Source: a bacterium (lineage in GTDB: Bacteria; Armatimonadota; Abditibacteriia; Abditibacteriales; Abditibacteriaceae). Taken from it: DNA of 64,000 bases. Within the stretch, counting starts at the first letter, position 1; every line of letters starts with the position of its first letter. Both the position numbers and the translations under genes were made by a program. The stretch lies in assembly GCA_004172935.1 (NCBI GenBank), contig SDZD01000033.1, forward strand, positions 903 to 64,902. The letters run 5' to 3'. A model generated the notes under the pieces. It was given only the letters and a program-made list of their open reading frames with translations, searched no databases and had not been told where the DNA came from. This document shows, piece by piece, positions 8,591-17,044 of this stretch.

Positions 8591-9572
8591 TATAGTCGGG
8601 GTTGCGGGCCTCGAAGGTTTCGACTGCATCCTCGCCCAGAACCGCTTCGTCGGCGCCGATTTTTGCGAGCCAGTTTTTCAGCCACTGGTGCGCCTCGGCT
8701 TCGGACGGCAGTTTGTCGGAGATGAATTGGAGCGAGAAGACGCGCGGTTGCGGCGATTCGCTGAGGCGTCCGGCACCTTTATCATTGGAGTCGAAGTAGT
8801 GGCCAAGCGGTGTAATCTGGTCAACTGCTAAATCACACAGAGTCCAGAAACGCTTCGAGAGGCGTAGGGTGTCATGCTTCCAGGGCAGAATCAGGCGTTC
8901 TCCGTTTTCTTCATCGAACCATAGCTCGACCTCGTTTTGTTGGGCTTGAACGGTGAAAACGCCCGCCCGGTAGAAGGGCGATTCGCTCTCGAAAGTGGCG
9001 CGAATGATGCGAATTTCGCCGCGCACGTTGGATTCGAGCGCCAAAATGTAGCTGACGATGTCGCTGAGTTCGGCGCGCGTGCCGTTTTGGTATTCGAGAT
9101 GTAAGTCGCGGCCTTTGGGCCAACCGAGGTATTCGAGTTGGGGAGCGATTTCGCGCTTGAATAGTTCGCTGGCGAAGGGGAATATCGCCGAGGCGGGCGC
9201 TTCGAGCCACTCGTGTAACGAGAGATCGTGGGAAAACTCGATGTCTTCGCGGTTCCACGACTCGCGCAGCCATCCGGTGCCATCGGGGCGCAGGAAGAGC
9301 GGGAACTCGCGGCTCCACGTTTCGGCTTTATAGGGCAGAAGGATGTAGCGCGCCATTTGACCTCGTTTCATTTCGCCCTCGAAATCGCCTGTGTAATCGG
9401 GGTTAAATGCCAGCATCCATTCGTCGCTTCTACCTTCTTCCAAAAAGAAGGTAAGCCCGTGTACCTCGCGGCCAAAGTAGGCTTTGCCGTTGTATTGGGC
9501 CGTGAAATCGGCGCGGGGTGGGTGCAGTCGCAAACGTGGGCGGTCCCAGGGACGAACGAAAAATGGTGGCAT
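8583..9572 (-). CDS. member 4 of the six-gene paralogous family
   Basis: 329 residues. It begins MPPFFVRPWDRPRLRLHPP, the family N-terminal signature, closely echoed by member 5 (FLLPPWDRNRIRIQIP). Members 4 and 5 are the most alike. Both contain GTGW.RESWNR(E/D)DI near the middle and SRRFWTLCDLA(V/L)D..TPLG in the last third; both have a weakened C-terminal block (SEAEAHQWLKNWL here). It starts 18 bases after member 5 and overlaps member 3, so it is part of one transcription unit. Predicted soluble cytoplasmic protein of unknown function. Confidence 0.75.
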   Translation of the reverse strand: MPPFFVRPWDRPRLRLHPPRADFTAQYNGKAYFGREVHGLTFFLEEGRSDEWMLAFNPDYTGDFEGEMKRGQMARYILLPYKAETWSREFPLFLRPDGTGWLRESWNREDIEFSHDLSLHEWLEAPASAIFPFASELFKREIAPQLEYLGWPKGRDLHLEYQNGTRAELSDIVSYILALESNVRGEIRIIRATFESESPFYRAGVFTVQAQQNEVELWFDEENGERLILPWKHDTLRLSKRFWTLCDLAVDQITPLGHYFDSNDKGAGRLSESPQPRVFSLQFISDKLPSEAEAHQWLKNWLAKIGADEAVLGEDAVETFEARNPDYNA

Positions 9573-9590
9573 TGACTTAGTTTCTAGCGC

Positions 9591-10646
9591 TTACCATTCC
9601 TTTTTCGGAAATTCGCATGGTGTTTCATCGTGTAACAGAGTTTCAATTTCGGAAATCGGCACTTTTCCTCTTAACCATGCCTTTAGATGGGTCATTGCAG
9701 CTTCGACTTCGTGAGCGCTAGGAACTTCGAATTTGAAGGAAAACCACATCGGGTTAGGAGCATCAGCACTACGTCCCATGCCGTAATCTCGATATTCCCA
9801 GTAGGTGCCCAAGGGGGTGTTCTCGTCGAGTGCAAGGTCGCATAGCGTCCAGAAACGCCGAGAGGGTAGCGGGTGAGTATCAAACCCCGGTTGAGCGCTG
9901 AAACCATAGTCGATTGAGATTTCATCACTTTGGGAGTCGGCTTCTAACGACAACTCATCGCGGTTGTTGTCCGGTCCGACTGCGATTTCGCAGATGTGGG
10001 CACGCGAAAAAGGTGTTTCACTGGCAACTTGCAACCCCACACTCTGCGTTCCGCGCGCATTCCAGAACGAGGATTCCATAGCACAAATCCAACCCAGCAC
10101 TTGCTGTAAGCCTTCGCGTGAGCCGCACATCCATTCGATTTTGCTTTCGTCGTCGTACCAGTTCACGTCTTCGGGCCAATCGAGGGAGGAGAGACGCTGT
10201 TCGAGTTGGGATTGAACATCTCTCAAATTTTCTGTAATGGTTGCATCGGCGCCTTCCATCAGAACATGCATTGAAACGGCATGGGTGAACGGAATATCAT
10301 CGCGATTCCACGATTCGCGGCACCAACCAGTACCGTCGCCATGAAAGAAGAGGGGCACGGTTCGTTCCAAATAGGAATCAAGATACACGACGTAGCGCGC
10401 CACGTTGCCCTTGCCCGACTCGCGCACGAAGAATTGCTCGCGCGCTTCGCTATCGGCTTCGAGTTCGGGAGTCAGGGAAGTCGAGATCGCCCATGTTTTC
10501 GCGGGATCGGTAATATCGCGGAAAAACAGGAGGCCGTTTTGGGCACGCAACGCGAAGGTTTTGCCGCCGAGTGCCACGAGACTATCTGCTTGAGGAATTT
10601 GGATGCGTATACGGTTGCGGTCCCAGGGGGGAAGCAAAAACTGCAT
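9591..10646 (-). CDS. member 5 of the six-gene paralogous family
   Basis: 351 residues, the first gene of the run 5-4-3-2 on the minus strand. N-terminal signature MQFLLPPWDRNRIRIQIP, then GTGWCRESWNRDDIPF, the central CGSREGLQQVLGWICAMES, RRFWTLCDLALDENTPLG, and the C-terminal VPSAHEVEAAMTHLKAWL. It is divergent from the methyltransferase gene, with about 56 bases between starts, so regulatory sites for both must lie around 10647-10702. No domain recognised. The repeated Trp and charged residues suggest a compact globular protein. Confidence 0.75.
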   Translation of the reverse strand: MQFLLPPWDRNRIRIQIPQADSLVALGGKTFALRAQNGLLFFRDITDPAKTWAISTSLTPELEADSEAREQFFVRESGKGNVARYVVYLDSYLERTVPLFFHGDGTGWCRESWNRDDIPFTHAVSMHVLMEGADATITENLRDVQSQLEQRLSSLDWPEDVNWYDDESKIEWMCGSREGLQQVLGWICAMESSFWNARGTQSVGLQVASETPFSRAHICEIAVGPDNNRDELSLEADSQSDEISIDYGFSAQPGFDTHPLPSRRFWTLCDLALDENTPLGTYWEYRDYGMGRSADAPNPMWFSFKFEVPSAHEVEAAMTHLKAWLRGKVPISEIETLLHDETPCEFPKKEW

Positions 10647-10702
10647 TCTTCCAGTGTGCCTTAGGCGTCAGGCGATGTCGGCATAAGCAAGAATGGGGAG
10701 AC

Positions 10703-11485
10703 ATGGCGAATGTCCGTGCGTCCCGACACTATATGTCCACCATGAATGCCGTTGAAACCCTGACGAGACGCTTGTTGATAGACGGGGGAATTACGACCGG
10801 AATGCGCGTGCTGGATGTCGGTTGCGGCTATGGCGATGTGACGCGAATGGTCGCCGAACTGGTGGGCGATGCCGGGCAGGTTATCGGGGTCGACCATGAT
10901 GAGCGCGCACTGGAAACGGCGCGTATGCGCGCAGCCGAACAGGGGTTTAGCAACGTCGCCTTCGCCCCGGGCGATATGGTTCCCTCGATGCCCATTGATG
11001 GGTTGTTCGATGCGGTTGTGGGAAGACGAGTGCTGATGTATCAGGGCAATCCAATCGACGCCATTGACCGACTGCTTCAGGTGCTACGTCCCGGTGGGCG
11101 CATTGTGTTTCAGGAGCATGATTCCACACTCGGCCCCAACTCTTCTCTGCCGCTTCACCAACAGGTGCATGGCTGGATTTGGGAAACCGTCGCCAAGGAA
11201 GGCGGCAACATTAATCTGGGGTTTAACCTGCACTCGGTTCTAACACAGGGCGGCGCCAAGGTGGAGCAGGTGCGTGCCGAGGCGATTGTTCAAACACCGA
11301 CACAAAGCCATCCGATTGCGTTCATCGTTCGCGCCATGATGCCCCGGCTTATCGAGCATGGCGTTGCGACGGATGCGGAAATTGAAATAGAGACACTGGA
11401 GCTTCGACTTAACGAAGAGCGGCAGAAGGCGAACGCCACTTTCATCTGGGATATGGCGTTTGGGGTGTGGGGTAGTAAGCCTTAA
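10703..11485 (+). CDS. class I SAM-dependent methyltransferase
   Basis: 260 residues from ATG 10703, preceded by GGGGAG at a good distance. An open frame extends 44 codons further upstream but overlaps the divergent gene and has no homology-like sequence. Motif I is VLDVGCGYGDVT near residue 40, the acidic residue of motif II is in VIGVDHDERAL, and PGGRIVFQEHD is a motif-III-like strand. It resembles UbiE/Coq5-type and small-molecule methyltransferases. The acceptor is unknown. Its stop at 11485 abuts the stop of array member 6, so the two genes are convergent with no spacer and no terminator between them. Confidence 0.85.
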   Translation: MANVRASRHYMSTMNAVETLTRRLLIDGGITTGMRVLDVGCGYGDVTRMVAELVGDAGQVIGVDHDERALETARMRAAEQGFSNVAFAPGDMVPSMPIDGLFDAVVGRRVLMYQGNPIDAIDRLLQVLRPGGRIVFQEHDSTLGPNSSLPLHQQVHGWIWETVAKEGGNINLGFNLHSVLTQGGAKVEQVRAEAIVQTPTQSHPIAFIVRAMMPRLIEHGVATDAEIEIETLELRLNEERQKANATFIWDMAFGVWGSKP

Positions 11486-12613
11486 TCAAACATTGAGCAA
11501 CTGGCGAATCTGGGAACCATAGCCCTTATCTTCGAGCCAGTCACGCAAAGTCACCATGGCCTCCATGCGGTCGTGGGCGCTGGGTTCGCGAGGGACTTTG
11601 TTAGAAATCCTCACCTCGTGCGGAATGAAGACCATATCAATACGCTTATTGTAATCTACGGGTGGTAGCCGAGTTGGTTCTGATTCCTCATCATCTTCAG
11701 ACGCCTTCCACATCCAATTGTGACGGCGCCATTGGCCTCCAACAGGGATATTATGAGCGATGAATAAATTCGCGAGTTGGCGTGGAACGATGGATAAGTA
11801 GCTGTAGTAATCCAATGGGTATGGCCGTGTTTCAGCACGCACCGTCAGGTTGTAAGGAGTCATGGGGAGAGGCTGAGCGTATGACTGTGCCTTAATAGCT
11901 AATGCTCCATACCGATCAAAGTTGAGGGTCTTCAATTTCTCAACCCAATAGTCGAAAACAAAATGAAGGTGAGCAGCATGAAAAAGCCTTTCTAATTCCT
12001 GCTGTGAACCACACAAAAAGCGCACTGGCTGCTCGTCTTCGGGTAGGGGAGCAAAAGAGCGAAACGCGATTGGCCCCGCCAGAGAAGCCATCCTTTTCCG
12101 TAACTTGGCGATGTTCCAATTCCGACTCCAGATAGAGGGGCGACGCGCTCCAATGGGGGTTGGACGCAAGGGCAGGGTTAAATTGAACCAAGGGCCTCCA
12201 CACCATTCCTGAACCAAGGCCCTCCCCTCATTATCAACAGCCACACCAAAACATGTGGGGGACATCAAATTGAAATTTGATGGATGAAAGCGGGCCTTGA
12301 GATCGTCGGCGAAGGCGTCGGTAACATTTTTCGTCGAGAAGCCCCGCTCGATGATGACGAAGCGCGCCACCTGATTGGCCTCAACCTGTTGGCAAAAAGC
12401 GTCTTCCAAAGGAAGGTTTGAATCGTATTCGAGCAGCGTCCACATGCGGTCATCTGCGTCGCCTTCATCAGCAAAGCGACAATAAACCCGGCCATGATAC
12501 TTTTTCACCCAGAAGTGCCGTAGGCGCCCATCTACAGTCGCGCTAACTGGAATTGAGGGAGCGACGGTATAGCCGCCGCGCTCCCACGGCAACAAGCGAA
12601 ATTCAGGGTTCAT
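11486..12613 (-). CDS. member 6 of the six-gene paralogous family, longest copy
   Basis: 375 residues. N terminus MNPEFRLLPWERGGYTVAP carries the family PW(D/E)R signature; the central CGSQQELERLFHAAHLHFV and the C-terminal PREPSAHDRMEAMVTLRDWL match the other copies. It has an insertion of roughly 40 residues before the C-terminal block, rich in acidic residues (SEDDEESEPT). Its ATG overlaps the TGA of the DUF6915-like gene by 11 bases, suggesting coupled translation. It is separated from members 5 to 1 by the plus-strand methyltransferase, so it needs its own promoter upstream of 12989. Function unknown. Confidence 0.75.
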   Translation of the reverse strand: MNPEFRLLPWERGGYTVAPSIPVSATVDGRLRHFWVKKYHGRVYCRFADEGDADDRMWTLLEYDSNLPLEDAFCQQVEANQVARFVIIERGFSTKNVTDAFADDLKARFHPSNFNLMSPTCFGVAVDNEGRALVQEWCGGPWFNLTLPLRPTPIGARRPSIWSRNWNIAKLRKRMASLAGPIAFRSFAPLPEDEQPVRFLCGSQQELERLFHAAHLHFVFDYWVEKLKTLNFDRYGALAIKAQSYAQPLPMTPYNLTVRAETRPYPLDYYSYLSIVPRQLANLFIAHNIPVGGQWRRHNWMWKASEDDEESEPTRLPPVDYNKRIDMVFIPHEVRISNKVPREPSAHDRMEAMVTLRDWLEDKGYGSQIRQLLNV

Positions 12614-12989
12614 CTTCTTTGTCCTCTTCGACCGAGAAGGTTTGCATTCGGCGCTTCTGTTCGGGGGTCATACCGTTCATCCAGCGACGCAACGGCATTT
12701 CGCGGAGGAACTCGGCGGGGGTAGGGATAGCGTTGAGGTCTTCCAGAATGTGCTGTTCGGCGACGGCGCGCGTCGAGACTAATTCGCCATCGGAGGGACG
12801 GGTGTAGAGGTCGCCGAAGAATTGTTCGCAGAGCGAGACACCGAAAGTCGAGTGCAGTAGGGCGCGGTGGCGCCAGTCGGCGATATAGAGCTTCGATTGG
12901 TCGAGGAACTTATGAATCGGCGCATAATCGGCGGGGTCGCCACCGAAGCGGCGGGCGCTTGATTTCGAGTGGAAGAGAATGTCACCCAT
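12603..12989 (-). CDS. DUF6915-like protein
   Basis: 128 residues, soluble. The segment SSARRFGGDPADYAPIHKFLDQSK followed by YIADWRHRALLHSTFG, and later EQHILEDLNAIPTPAEFLR, matches what I know of the DUF6915 family (H/K..FGG.PEDY..IH.W.D.SK, WRHR, GEQHV.ED). No biochemical role is established for that family. It is the first gene of the minus-strand unit containing array member 6, with an 11-base overlap at its 3' end. The C terminus is acidic (VEEDKEDEP). Family membership is from memory of the motif and is moderately sure. Confidence 0.7.
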   Translation of the reverse strand: MGDILFHSKSSARRFGGDPADYAPIHKFLDQSKLYIADWRHRALLHSTFGVSLCEQFFGDLYTRPSDGELVSTRAVAEQHILEDLNAIPTPAEFLREMPLRRWMNGMTPEQKRRMQTFSVEEDKEDEP

Positions 12990-13032
12990 GATGAGGGTTT
13001 AGCTCATTCGGAATATAAGTGATTGTCCATCA

Positions 13033-13773
13033 CTAATCGAGTGTGGGCGCGGTCTGGGCGCTTTTATCGGCGGCGAACAAATCAACACGCGCAGGAAAGC
13101 GAAACACGCCACGCCAAACCGAAGTCGGGAATGAAGAGGCATTGCGGTTGTATTCGCTGGCGCTTTCGTTGAAGCGGCGACGAGCGACAGCAATTCGGTT
13201 TTCTGTTCCGGCGATTTCATCTAAGGCTCCGTTCTGAACTCCGCGATTTTCCAGTTTTTGGCGGGCGAGTTCGATTGTGGCGCCATCGACATTAGGCTTG
13301 CTTAGGGCGGCGATGAGTTCGCGTTCGCCCGCAAGATTAGCTTTCGCCAGTCGTTGGATATTGGGGAGCAAATCCTGCCGCCTTTGAAGAGTGGTTTCGA
13401 CGTTCGCCCTACTAGAATCGACAGTAGCCATACGGGCGCTGAGTCCACGTTGGTTGAGGACGCCGTTAATGGCGATTAGCCCAACGATGATGCCGCTGAT
13501 GGTGAGAATCTGGCCGCGTTTTTTTGCTTTGGAAACAAGAACAGTCTTCGCCTCTTGCTGCTCGCGCTCGATTTGGGCGATGGCAGCATTAACAGCTTCA
13601 TCGGAGATGCCAGCGGCATTGGCGGCCTGTTCGACCTGCTCGCCCGTTAATCTTTCATCCAGAAAGAGGGTTTTGGATTCGATTTCGGCGGCGCGCTTGT
13701 ATATCTCGTTGGCTTCTTCGTCCGAGAATCGACGTGAGGCGTGGTTTGAGCGAGGTGTCGGTTGTTCTTGCAT
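13033..13773 (-). CDS. LemA-like membrane protein
   Basis: 246 residues. The N-terminal cytoplasmic part (about 1-80) is charged, with SDEEANEIYKRAAEIE. One membrane segment follows at about 86-106 (GQILTISGIIVGLIAING), then a helical LemA-type domain: RANVETTLQRRQDLLPN, and GTENRIAVARRRFNESASEYNRNASSFPTSVW, the family signature. LemA proteins are widespread and form antiparallel helical bundles; their role is poorly defined. The N-terminal addition is not part of standard LemA. It is divergent from the vWA gene at 13874. Confidence 0.8.
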   Translation of the reverse strand: MQEQPTPRSNHASRRFSDEEANEIYKRAAEIESKTLFLDERLTGEQVEQAANAAGISDEAVNAAIAQIEREQQEAKTVLVSKAKKRGQILTISGIIVGLIAINGVLNQRGLSARMATVDSSRANVETTLQRRQDLLPNIQRLAKANLAGERELIAALSKPNVDGATIELARQKLENRGVQNGALDEIAGTENRIAVARRRFNESASEYNRNASSFPTSVWRGVFRFPARVDLFAADKSAQTAPTLD

Positions 13774-13873
13774 AAGTTATTCCCTGAATTGGTCGAAAAG
13801 AGGCATTTTAGAGGGGCAAATTGGGGTAGAAATTCGGTTGGAACATTTTTTCAATCTTGCAGTCAAAGGCGTA

Positions 13874-15214
13874 ATGAAACAGTTGCCGTTCGTTGTTCTC
13901 GCTTCTCTTTTGACTATCCCTGCAATGGCGCAGTTTGGGAAATCCGCACCTGATCGCGTTATTCCGATTCCACTTCCCCGTCCCGTTCCTCCCGGCCCTG
14001 TCGTCCCTCCCAAACCTCCCACCGACCCACAGAAGCCGTTAGGCCAAGTATTCAGCATTCCCAAATCGGCGAAAATGGAAATTGTGTTCGTGTTGGACAC
14101 AACAGGGTCGATGGGGGGACTGATTGATGGCGCCAAGAAAACCATCTGGTCAATCGTGAACGACATTTCGGCAGCAGAGCCGAAACCGGAAATCAAGATT
14201 GGATTCGTGCCTTACCGAGACAAGGGCGATGCCTATGTCACGCAGAGCTACGACCTGACTTCGGATTTGGACGCGGCGTTTTCGACGCTGCAAAAATTCA
14301 GCGCGTCGGGCGGTGGAGATTTGCCGGAACACGTTTCGGCGGGTTTGCACGATGCCATGTCAAAGATGAGTTGGAAGGCTGGTGGCTCGGCGGACAAGGC
14401 GCTGTATCAGGTGATCTTTCTGGTGGGCGACTGCCCGCCGCACACGGACTACGACGATGGGCTGGATTATAAAACCGAAGTGGGTAAAGCGGCGGCGAAA
14501 GGCATTTTCGTGAACGCCATTCGCTGCGGAGATAACTTCGAGACAGAGAAGGTATGGATGGACATTTCCAAACGCGGCAACGGCTCATATTTCTCGTTGG
14601 CCCAGACGGGCGGCGTAGTCGAAATTTCGACTCCTTACGACGACGATATGGTGAAGTTGGGGGCCGAACTGGAAACCACGACCATTGCCCGGCGCGGTAT
14701 GGAGAAGGCGCGCGATAAATCGTTAGGGAGCGCGGGGTTGTTGGATATGGCTGGCATGGTGGGCATAACTGGTTTAGGAGGTGGTGGAGCAACTCCCTCC
14801 GCAAGTGCTTTAGAGGATGGCGTTAAATCAGGCGCGGTTTACGCACGCGGGGGCAAAGCCAATTACATTGCTCGCCAGTCATTCAACGCGAAATCGGGGC
14901 AAATCTATGCGGCCTTCGACCTTGTGACGGATGTCATCAATGGCCGCAAAGTAGAGGACATCAAAGAGGAAGAGTGGCCCGAAGATTTGAAGAAGAAACC
15001 AATCGCTGAGCGTCGCGCATTGCTACAAGAAAAAGTGACACAGCGCAAAGCGATTCAGGCGAAGTTGACCGAACTGGAAACCAAGCGTAATGCCTTCTTG
15101 CGGACAGAATCGGCGAAGAACGGGGCCAAAGATGGCTTCGATCAGAAGATGCTGGGCGCCATGCGTTCGCAGGCTGCTATGGGCGGCGGATTCTCATTTG
15201 GCACCGGGAAATAA
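13874..15214 (+). CDS. secreted von Willebrand factor A domain protein
   Basis: 446 residues from ATG 13874, with AAAGG 6 bases upstream. The open frame continues 160 codons upstream but overlaps the divergent LemA-like gene. Signal peptide at 1-20 (cut near AMAQ), a Pro-rich linker (residues 30-55), then a vWA domain starting KMEIVFVLDTTGSMGG, whose DTTGS (D75, T77, S79) is a DxTxS metal-ion-dependent adhesion site. GGGDLPEHV supplies another typical MIDAS loop. After the domain come a Gly-rich stretch and a charged, probably helical C terminus (residues 370-430). Likely a periplasmic or surface ligand-binding protein; partner unknown. Confidence 0.85.
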   Translation: MKQLPFVVLASLLTIPAMAQFGKSAPDRVIPIPLPRPVPPGPVVPPKPPTDPQKPLGQVFSIPKSAKMEIVFVLDTTGSMGGLIDGAKKTIWSIVNDISAAEPKPEIKIGFVPYRDKGDAYVTQSYDLTSDLDAAFSTLQKFSASGGGDLPEHVSAGLHDAMSKMSWKAGGSADKALYQVIFLVGDCPPHTDYDDGLDYKTEVGKAAAKGIFVNAIRCGDNFETEKVWMDISKRGNGSYFSLAQTGGVVEISTPYDDDMVKLGAELETTTIARRGMEKARDKSLGSAGLLDMAGMVGITGLGGGGATPSASALEDGVKSGAVYARGGKANYIARQSFNAKSGQIYAAFDLVTDVINGRKVEDIKEEEWPEDLKKKPIAERRALLQEKVTQRKAIQAKLTELETKRNAFLRTESAKNGAKDGFDQKMLGAMRSQAAMGGGFSFGTGK

Positions 15215-15227
15215 GGTGAGTTGAGAT

Positions 15228-15263
15228 GAAAAAAGGGCCGTTTCAATTGAAGCGGCCCTTTTT
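15228..15263 (+). terminator. terminator after the vWA gene
   Basis: AAAAAGGGCCG and CGGCCCTTTTT flank a self-complementary TTCAATTGAA centre, 14 bases past the stop. Strong stem with a T tract. Confidence 0.85.
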
Positions 15264-15421
15264 GGGTCTTGGCCGGAAAACGAATCAACACCGAGGAAGT
15301 ACGCGGTAATTTTCGGGATGAGGGCATTGGACAATTTCACAAGAGGAGCAACGCCTTCAAATAACAGCCCTGTAAAGGCACGCCGAACCTGTATTAAGCG
15401 TTAAGACTCTGTAGAATACCG

Positions 15422-16342
15422 ATGTCGAACAACGGAACTCATCTCAATGGCGATGGCGGCGCACAGAAAGCGACCTTCGCTACTAAAGTCGGACTGGCCG
15501 AAATGCTGAAAGGCGGCGTCATCATGGACGTGGCCAACGTGGAACAAGCACAAATCGCTGAGCGCGCGGGCGCCTGTGCGGTTATGGCACTGGAGCGGGT
15601 GCCTTCGGATATTCGCAAACACGGCGGAGTCGCGCGTATGAGCGACCCGAAAATGATCCGCGAAATCCAAGCGGCTGTCACCATTCCGGTAATGGCCAAG
15701 TGCCGTATCGGGCACATCGCCGAAGCGCGCATCCTCGAATCGCTAGGCGTTGACTTTATCGACGAATCGGAAGTTCTCACCCCTGCTGACGAAGAATTCC
15801 ACATCCTGAAGAACGATTTCAAAGTACCGTTCGTGTGTGGTTGTAAGGATTTGGGCGAGGCTTTGCGTCGTATCGGCGAAGGAGCCGCGATGATTCGCAC
15901 CAAGGGCGAACCAGGAACCGGCGACGTAGTGGAAGCTGTACGCCACTTGCGCAAAGTTCACGGTGAAATCCGTCGTTTGACCGTGTTGCCCAAAGAGGAA
16001 TTGATGACGGCAGCGAAGAATTTGGGCGCTCCTTATGACCTCGTGTGCTATGTTGCTGAGAACGGCAAATTGCCAGTTCCCAACTTCAGCGCGGGCGGCG
16101 TGGCAACTCCTGCCGATGCAGCTTTGATGATGATGCTGGGCGCCGAATCGGTGTTCGTGGGTTCGGGCATCTTCAAATCGGGCGACCCCGAAGAGCGTGG
16201 ACGCGCTATCGTGGACGCCGTGAACTTCTACAACGACCCAGAAAAACTCGCTGAAGTCTCAACCGGACTTGGCGAAGCGATGGATTCGCTCGAAGCGCGC
16301 AAGTTGGACGAGTCGCAGATGATGAGTTCGCGCGGCTGGTAA
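15422..16342 (+). CDS. pdxS: pyridoxal 5'-phosphate synthase, PdxS lyase subunit
   Basis: 306 residues, the usual length plus a short N-terminal tail. PdxS makes PLP directly from ribose 5-phosphate, glyceraldehyde 3-phosphate and ammonia supplied by the glutaminase PdxT, in a dodecamer with 12 PdxT. The diagnostic stretches are GGVIMDVANVEQAQIAE, ALERVPSDIR, VMAKCRIGH (Lys near residue 93, the ribose-phosphate-binding lysine), DFIDESEVLTPAD and NFSAGGVATPADAA. The usual partner pdxT is not adjacent; the next gene is an unrelated Uma2 protein. Start at ATG 15422. Confidence 0.95.
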   Translation: MSNNGTHLNGDGGAQKATFATKVGLAEMLKGGVIMDVANVEQAQIAERAGACAVMALERVPSDIRKHGGVARMSDPKMIREIQAAVTIPVMAKCRIGHIAEARILESLGVDFIDESEVLTPADEEFHILKNDFKVPFVCGCKDLGEALRRIGEGAAMIRTKGEPGTGDVVEAVRHLRKVHGEIRRLTVLPKEELMTAAKNLGAPYDLVCYVAENGKLPVPNFSAGGVATPADAALMMMLGAESVFVGSGIFKSGDPEERGRAIVDAVNFYNDPEKLAEVSTGLGEAMDSLEARKLDESQMMSSRGW

Positions 16343-16347
16343 GTAGA

Positions 16348-16386
16348 AGCTTTTAGCTGTTGGCTCTTAGCTTTTAGCTTTTAGCG
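16348..16386. repeat. short TTTTAGC-type tandem repeat
   Basis: Just past the pdxS stop the sequence reads GCTTTTAGCTGTTGGCTCTTAG and continues CTTTTAGCTTTTAGC, four to five imperfect copies of a 7-base unit (TTTTAGC). Similar degenerate repeats occur between genes in many bacterial genomes. No function can be assigned. Confidence 0.6.
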
Positions 16387-16414
16387 GCCAACCGAGAAGT
16401 AGTAGAGCAAACTG

Positions 16415-16443
16415 AAGACACGGCTTTTAAAGCCGTGTCTTTT
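16415..16443 (+). terminator. hairpin terminator after pdxS
   Basis: Perfect stem AAGACACGGCTTT/AAAGCCGTGTCTT followed by a T-rich tract, ending 16 bases before the next ATG. It probably ends the pdxS transcript. Confidence 0.8.
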
Positions 16444-16459
16444 ATTTTAAGGAGGAGAC

Positions 16460-17038
16460 ATGGCAGTTGCAGTAAGTCAAGATGAGCTTTTGCTGGAGTT
16501 GCTTATGCGAACAGAAGGCAAGGCCGAAATCGTTAATGGGAGGGTCATTCAAGAGATGTCAACAGGAGACGAACCGGGATACGCGGGTGACGCGATCACC
16601 GCGTCTTTGTGGGCTTACGTGGAGCAAGTGAGGAGGGGACGTGCTATCGGTGATAACAAAGGATTTTTGTGCCACTTGCCTAATCGTCGTTCCTTTTCGC
16701 CGGATGCCGCGTATTATACGGGGCCACGCGGCGGGATGAAGTTTTATCCCGAACCACCGGTATTTGCCGTGGAAGTGCGAAGCGAAAACGATTATGGGCG
16801 TATCGCGGAAGAAGAGATGGCTCAAAAGCGCCTTGATTATTTCGCTGCGGGAACTTTAGTCGTTTGGGATGTCGACCTTCAAAGCGAAGAAGTGGTGCGC
16901 GTCTATACAGCCCAAAATCCGACCCAACCAACAATTTTCAAGAGGGGAGAAACAGCGAATGCCGAACCTGCCGTACCAGGGTGGACAATGAACGTTGATC
17001 GCGTGTTTCGTCCAGAGTGGGAAGATGACGCGGACTAA
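16460..17038 (+). CDS. Uma2 family (DUF820) restriction-endonuclease-fold protein
   Basis: 192 residues. An excellent ribosome site, AAGGAGGAGAC, directly precedes ATG 16460. The fold is indicated by YEIVNGRVI-like AEIVNGRVI near the N terminus, SPDAAY at residues 80-85 (catalytic Asp), and FAVEVRSEND at 102-111 (Glu of the PD-(D/E)xK core), then DYFAAGTLVVWDVD. Uma2 proteins are abundant putative nucleases in cyanobacteria, Chloroflexota and Armatimonadota, with no settled function. Its stop is 6 bases from that of the convergent PP-loop gene, with no terminator between them. Confidence 0.85.
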   Translation: MAVAVSQDELLLELLMRTEGKAEIVNGRVIQEMSTGDEPGYAGDAITASLWAYVEQVRRGRAIGDNKGFLCHLPNRRSFSPDAAYYTGPRGGMKFYPEPPVFAVEVRSENDYGRIAEEEMAQKRLDYFAAGTLVVWDVDLQSEEVVRVYTAQNPTQPTIFKRGETANAEPAVPGWTMNVDRVFRPEWEDDAD

Positions 17039-17044
17039 CGGGTG

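Noticed and set aside
13391..13873. 160-codon 5' extension of the vWA gene
   Set aside because: It runs through the divergent LemA-like gene and precedes a clear signal peptide with a good ribosome site at 13874.
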